Virus record (IMG/VR): IMGVR_UViG_3300020442_003391
Location: 1 to 40,764 of that record
From: a virus
DNA length: 40,764 bases
Reading direction: 5' to 3' (one strand)
Shown here piece after piece: positions 39,873-40,764 of this stretch. The translations under genes and the position numbers were made by a program. Positions within the stretch are counted from its first letter, which is position 1. Every line of letters starts with the position of its first letter. The notes under the pieces are model-generated. The model was not told the DNA's origin. It saw only the letters and a program-made list of their open reading frames with translations, and made no database searches.

Positions 39873-40764
39873 AGGTAAAAATTGCAGAATTAGATATAAT
39901 TTATTTGAGTTATGATGAACCTAATGCAGAAAAAAACTATGCAGACCTTTTAAGTAAAGTTCCGTGGGCAAAACGTGTGCATGGTGTAGAAGGGTCAGAT
40001 GCGGCACACAAAGCCTGTGCTAAATTATCAGAAACAGATAGATTTGTAACAGTCGACGGCGACAACACAATTCGTCAAGATTTTATAAACCAAGTTTTAG
40101 ACTTTGATGAGCATACAGATCTTGAGCATAGCGTAATCAGTTGGTGCGGAAAGAATACTATCAATGGATTAATGTACGGCAATGGCGGACTAAAATGTTG
40201 GCCAAAGGAATTCGTGTTAGGCATGAAAACACATGAAAATGCAGACCCAGATAATCCACATGCACAAGTAGACTTCTGTTGGGATATTAATTATATCCAA
40301 CAAAATAGTTGTTATTCAAATGTACATAATAACGAAACACCACACCAAGCATGGAGAGCAGGATTTCGTGAAGGTGTCAAGATGGCATTAGACAGAGGAG
40401 TAAAACCTACCAAGGAAGAATTTCTTGCAGGACATTGGAAGAACCTTCATAGGCTATGGATATGGCTTATGGTTGGTGCTGATGTTAAAAACGGAATGTG
40501 GGCAATTTACGGAGCAAGAGAAGGACTCAACATGACAATGTTAAGTGACTGGGATTACACACAAGTTAGAGATTTTGAATATTTAAATGAGCTTTGGGGA
40601 GGTAGAGATGAGCTTCCTGATGATGTTTTACACAGTGAAATTTTTAGTCTTGGAGACCAGCTTACAAACAGATTAGAACTACCAATCGCTGTCCAACCAT
40701 TGAACGAAGAGCAGAGTGCATTTTTTAAAACTGTTTATCAAAATCCAAGCCGTAGTGCAGACCA
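39869..40764 (+). CDS. glycosyltransferase-like protein (partial, N-terminal 298 codons)
   Basis: The frame opens at ATG 39869, overlapping the previous stop as ATGA, with AAGGAG 3-8 bases upstream of it. It runs to the window edge without a stop. The protein starts MKVKIAELDIIYLSYDEPNA and has SKVPWAKRVHGVEGSDAAHK, then DRFVTVDGDNTIRQDF with a DGD motif (a DxD variant), SWCGKNTINGLMYGNGGLK, and QAWRAGFREGVKMALDRG. I recognise this combination from marine T4-like phages, where it is usually annotated as glycosyltransferase-like or left hypothetical. It resembles GT-A folds at the N-terminus but is distinct from the two smaller tandem copies upstream. Length, C-terminus and substrate are unknown because the gene is cut. 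Confidence 0.65.
   Translation, partial: MKVKIAELDIIYLSYDEPNAEKNYADLLSKVPWAKRVHGVEGSDAAHKACAKLSETDRFVTVDGDNTIRQDFINQVLDFDEHTDLEHSVISWCGKNTINGLMYGNGGLKCWPKEFVLGMKTHENADPDNPHAQVDFCWDINYIQQNSCYSNVHNNETPHQAWRAGFREGVKMALDRGVKPTKEEFLAGHWKNLHRLWIWLMVGADVKNGMWAIYGAREGLNMTMLSDWDYTQVRDFEYLNELWGGRDELPDDVLHSEIFSLGDQLTNRLELPIAVQPLNEEQSAFFKTVYQNPSRSAD

Noticed and set aside
1-40764. tRNA genes, CRISPR arrays, insertion sequences or integrase/attachment sites
   Set aside because: While reading, I saw no cloverleaf-like sequence, regularly spaced repeats, transposase-like product or integrase. Nearly all bases are taken by recognised coding frames. A tRNA scan was not run.

Overview
This 40.8 kb window is part of a T4-like myovirus (tailed phage with a contractile tail) genome. 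It is AT-rich, almost fully coding, and very tightly packed: most neighbouring genes overlap by a few bases (ATGA or TAATG junctions) and no gene-free stretch exceeds about 80 bp. The proteins I recognise look like the T4-like phages of marine bacteria (cyanophages and pelagiphages) rather than coliphage T4 itself. The AT-rich composition suits an AT-rich marine host such as SAR11 or Prochlorococcus, but the window contains no host-specific marker, so the host is inference.

Left block (1-4078, minus strand): the start of a GIY-YIG-like protein (cut by the window edge), a small conserved protein, the recombination endonuclease subunits gp46 and gp47 (Rad50/Mre11-like), and the late sigma factor gp55. 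gp47 and gp55 each have a perfect-consensus sigma70-type promoter (TTGACA, 17 bp spacer, TATAAT), as expected for early genes read by unmodified host polymerase.

Right block (4159-40764, plus strand): the late morphogenesis genes. The baseplate set comes first, in order: tail-tube cap (gp48/gp54-like), gp53 wedge, a large hub-type protein with an EF-hand, a gp5 spike carrying a C-terminal GH19 lysozyme-like domain, a PAAR spike tip, gp25, and a long gp6 with a Ser/Thr/Gly tail. A giant 5003-residue protein follows in the gp7/gp8 position and fills 15 kb. It is a mosaic of beta-propeller repeats, carbohydrate-binding-like modules and fibre-type beta modules. After it come a small virion protein, three tandem paralogous fibre/virion proteins, another virion protein, a small conserved protein, two tandem GT-A type glycosyltransferase-like proteins, a conserved protein of unknown function, and a third, larger glycosyltransferase-like protein cut by the window end.

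How they work together: early transcription makes gp55, which redirects host RNA polymerase to T4-type late promoters. TAAATA-type late promoter motifs stand before the tube cap gene, gp6, the gene after the giant ORF, the third paralogous fibre gene and the 115-residue gene. The early gp55 promoter and the first late promoter lie back to back in one 80-bp divergent region, so the early/late switch is visible in the sequence. The late genes then build the baseplate, its cell-puncturing spike and the adhesion apparatus. The adjacent glycosyltransferase-like genes may modify virion or host glycans.
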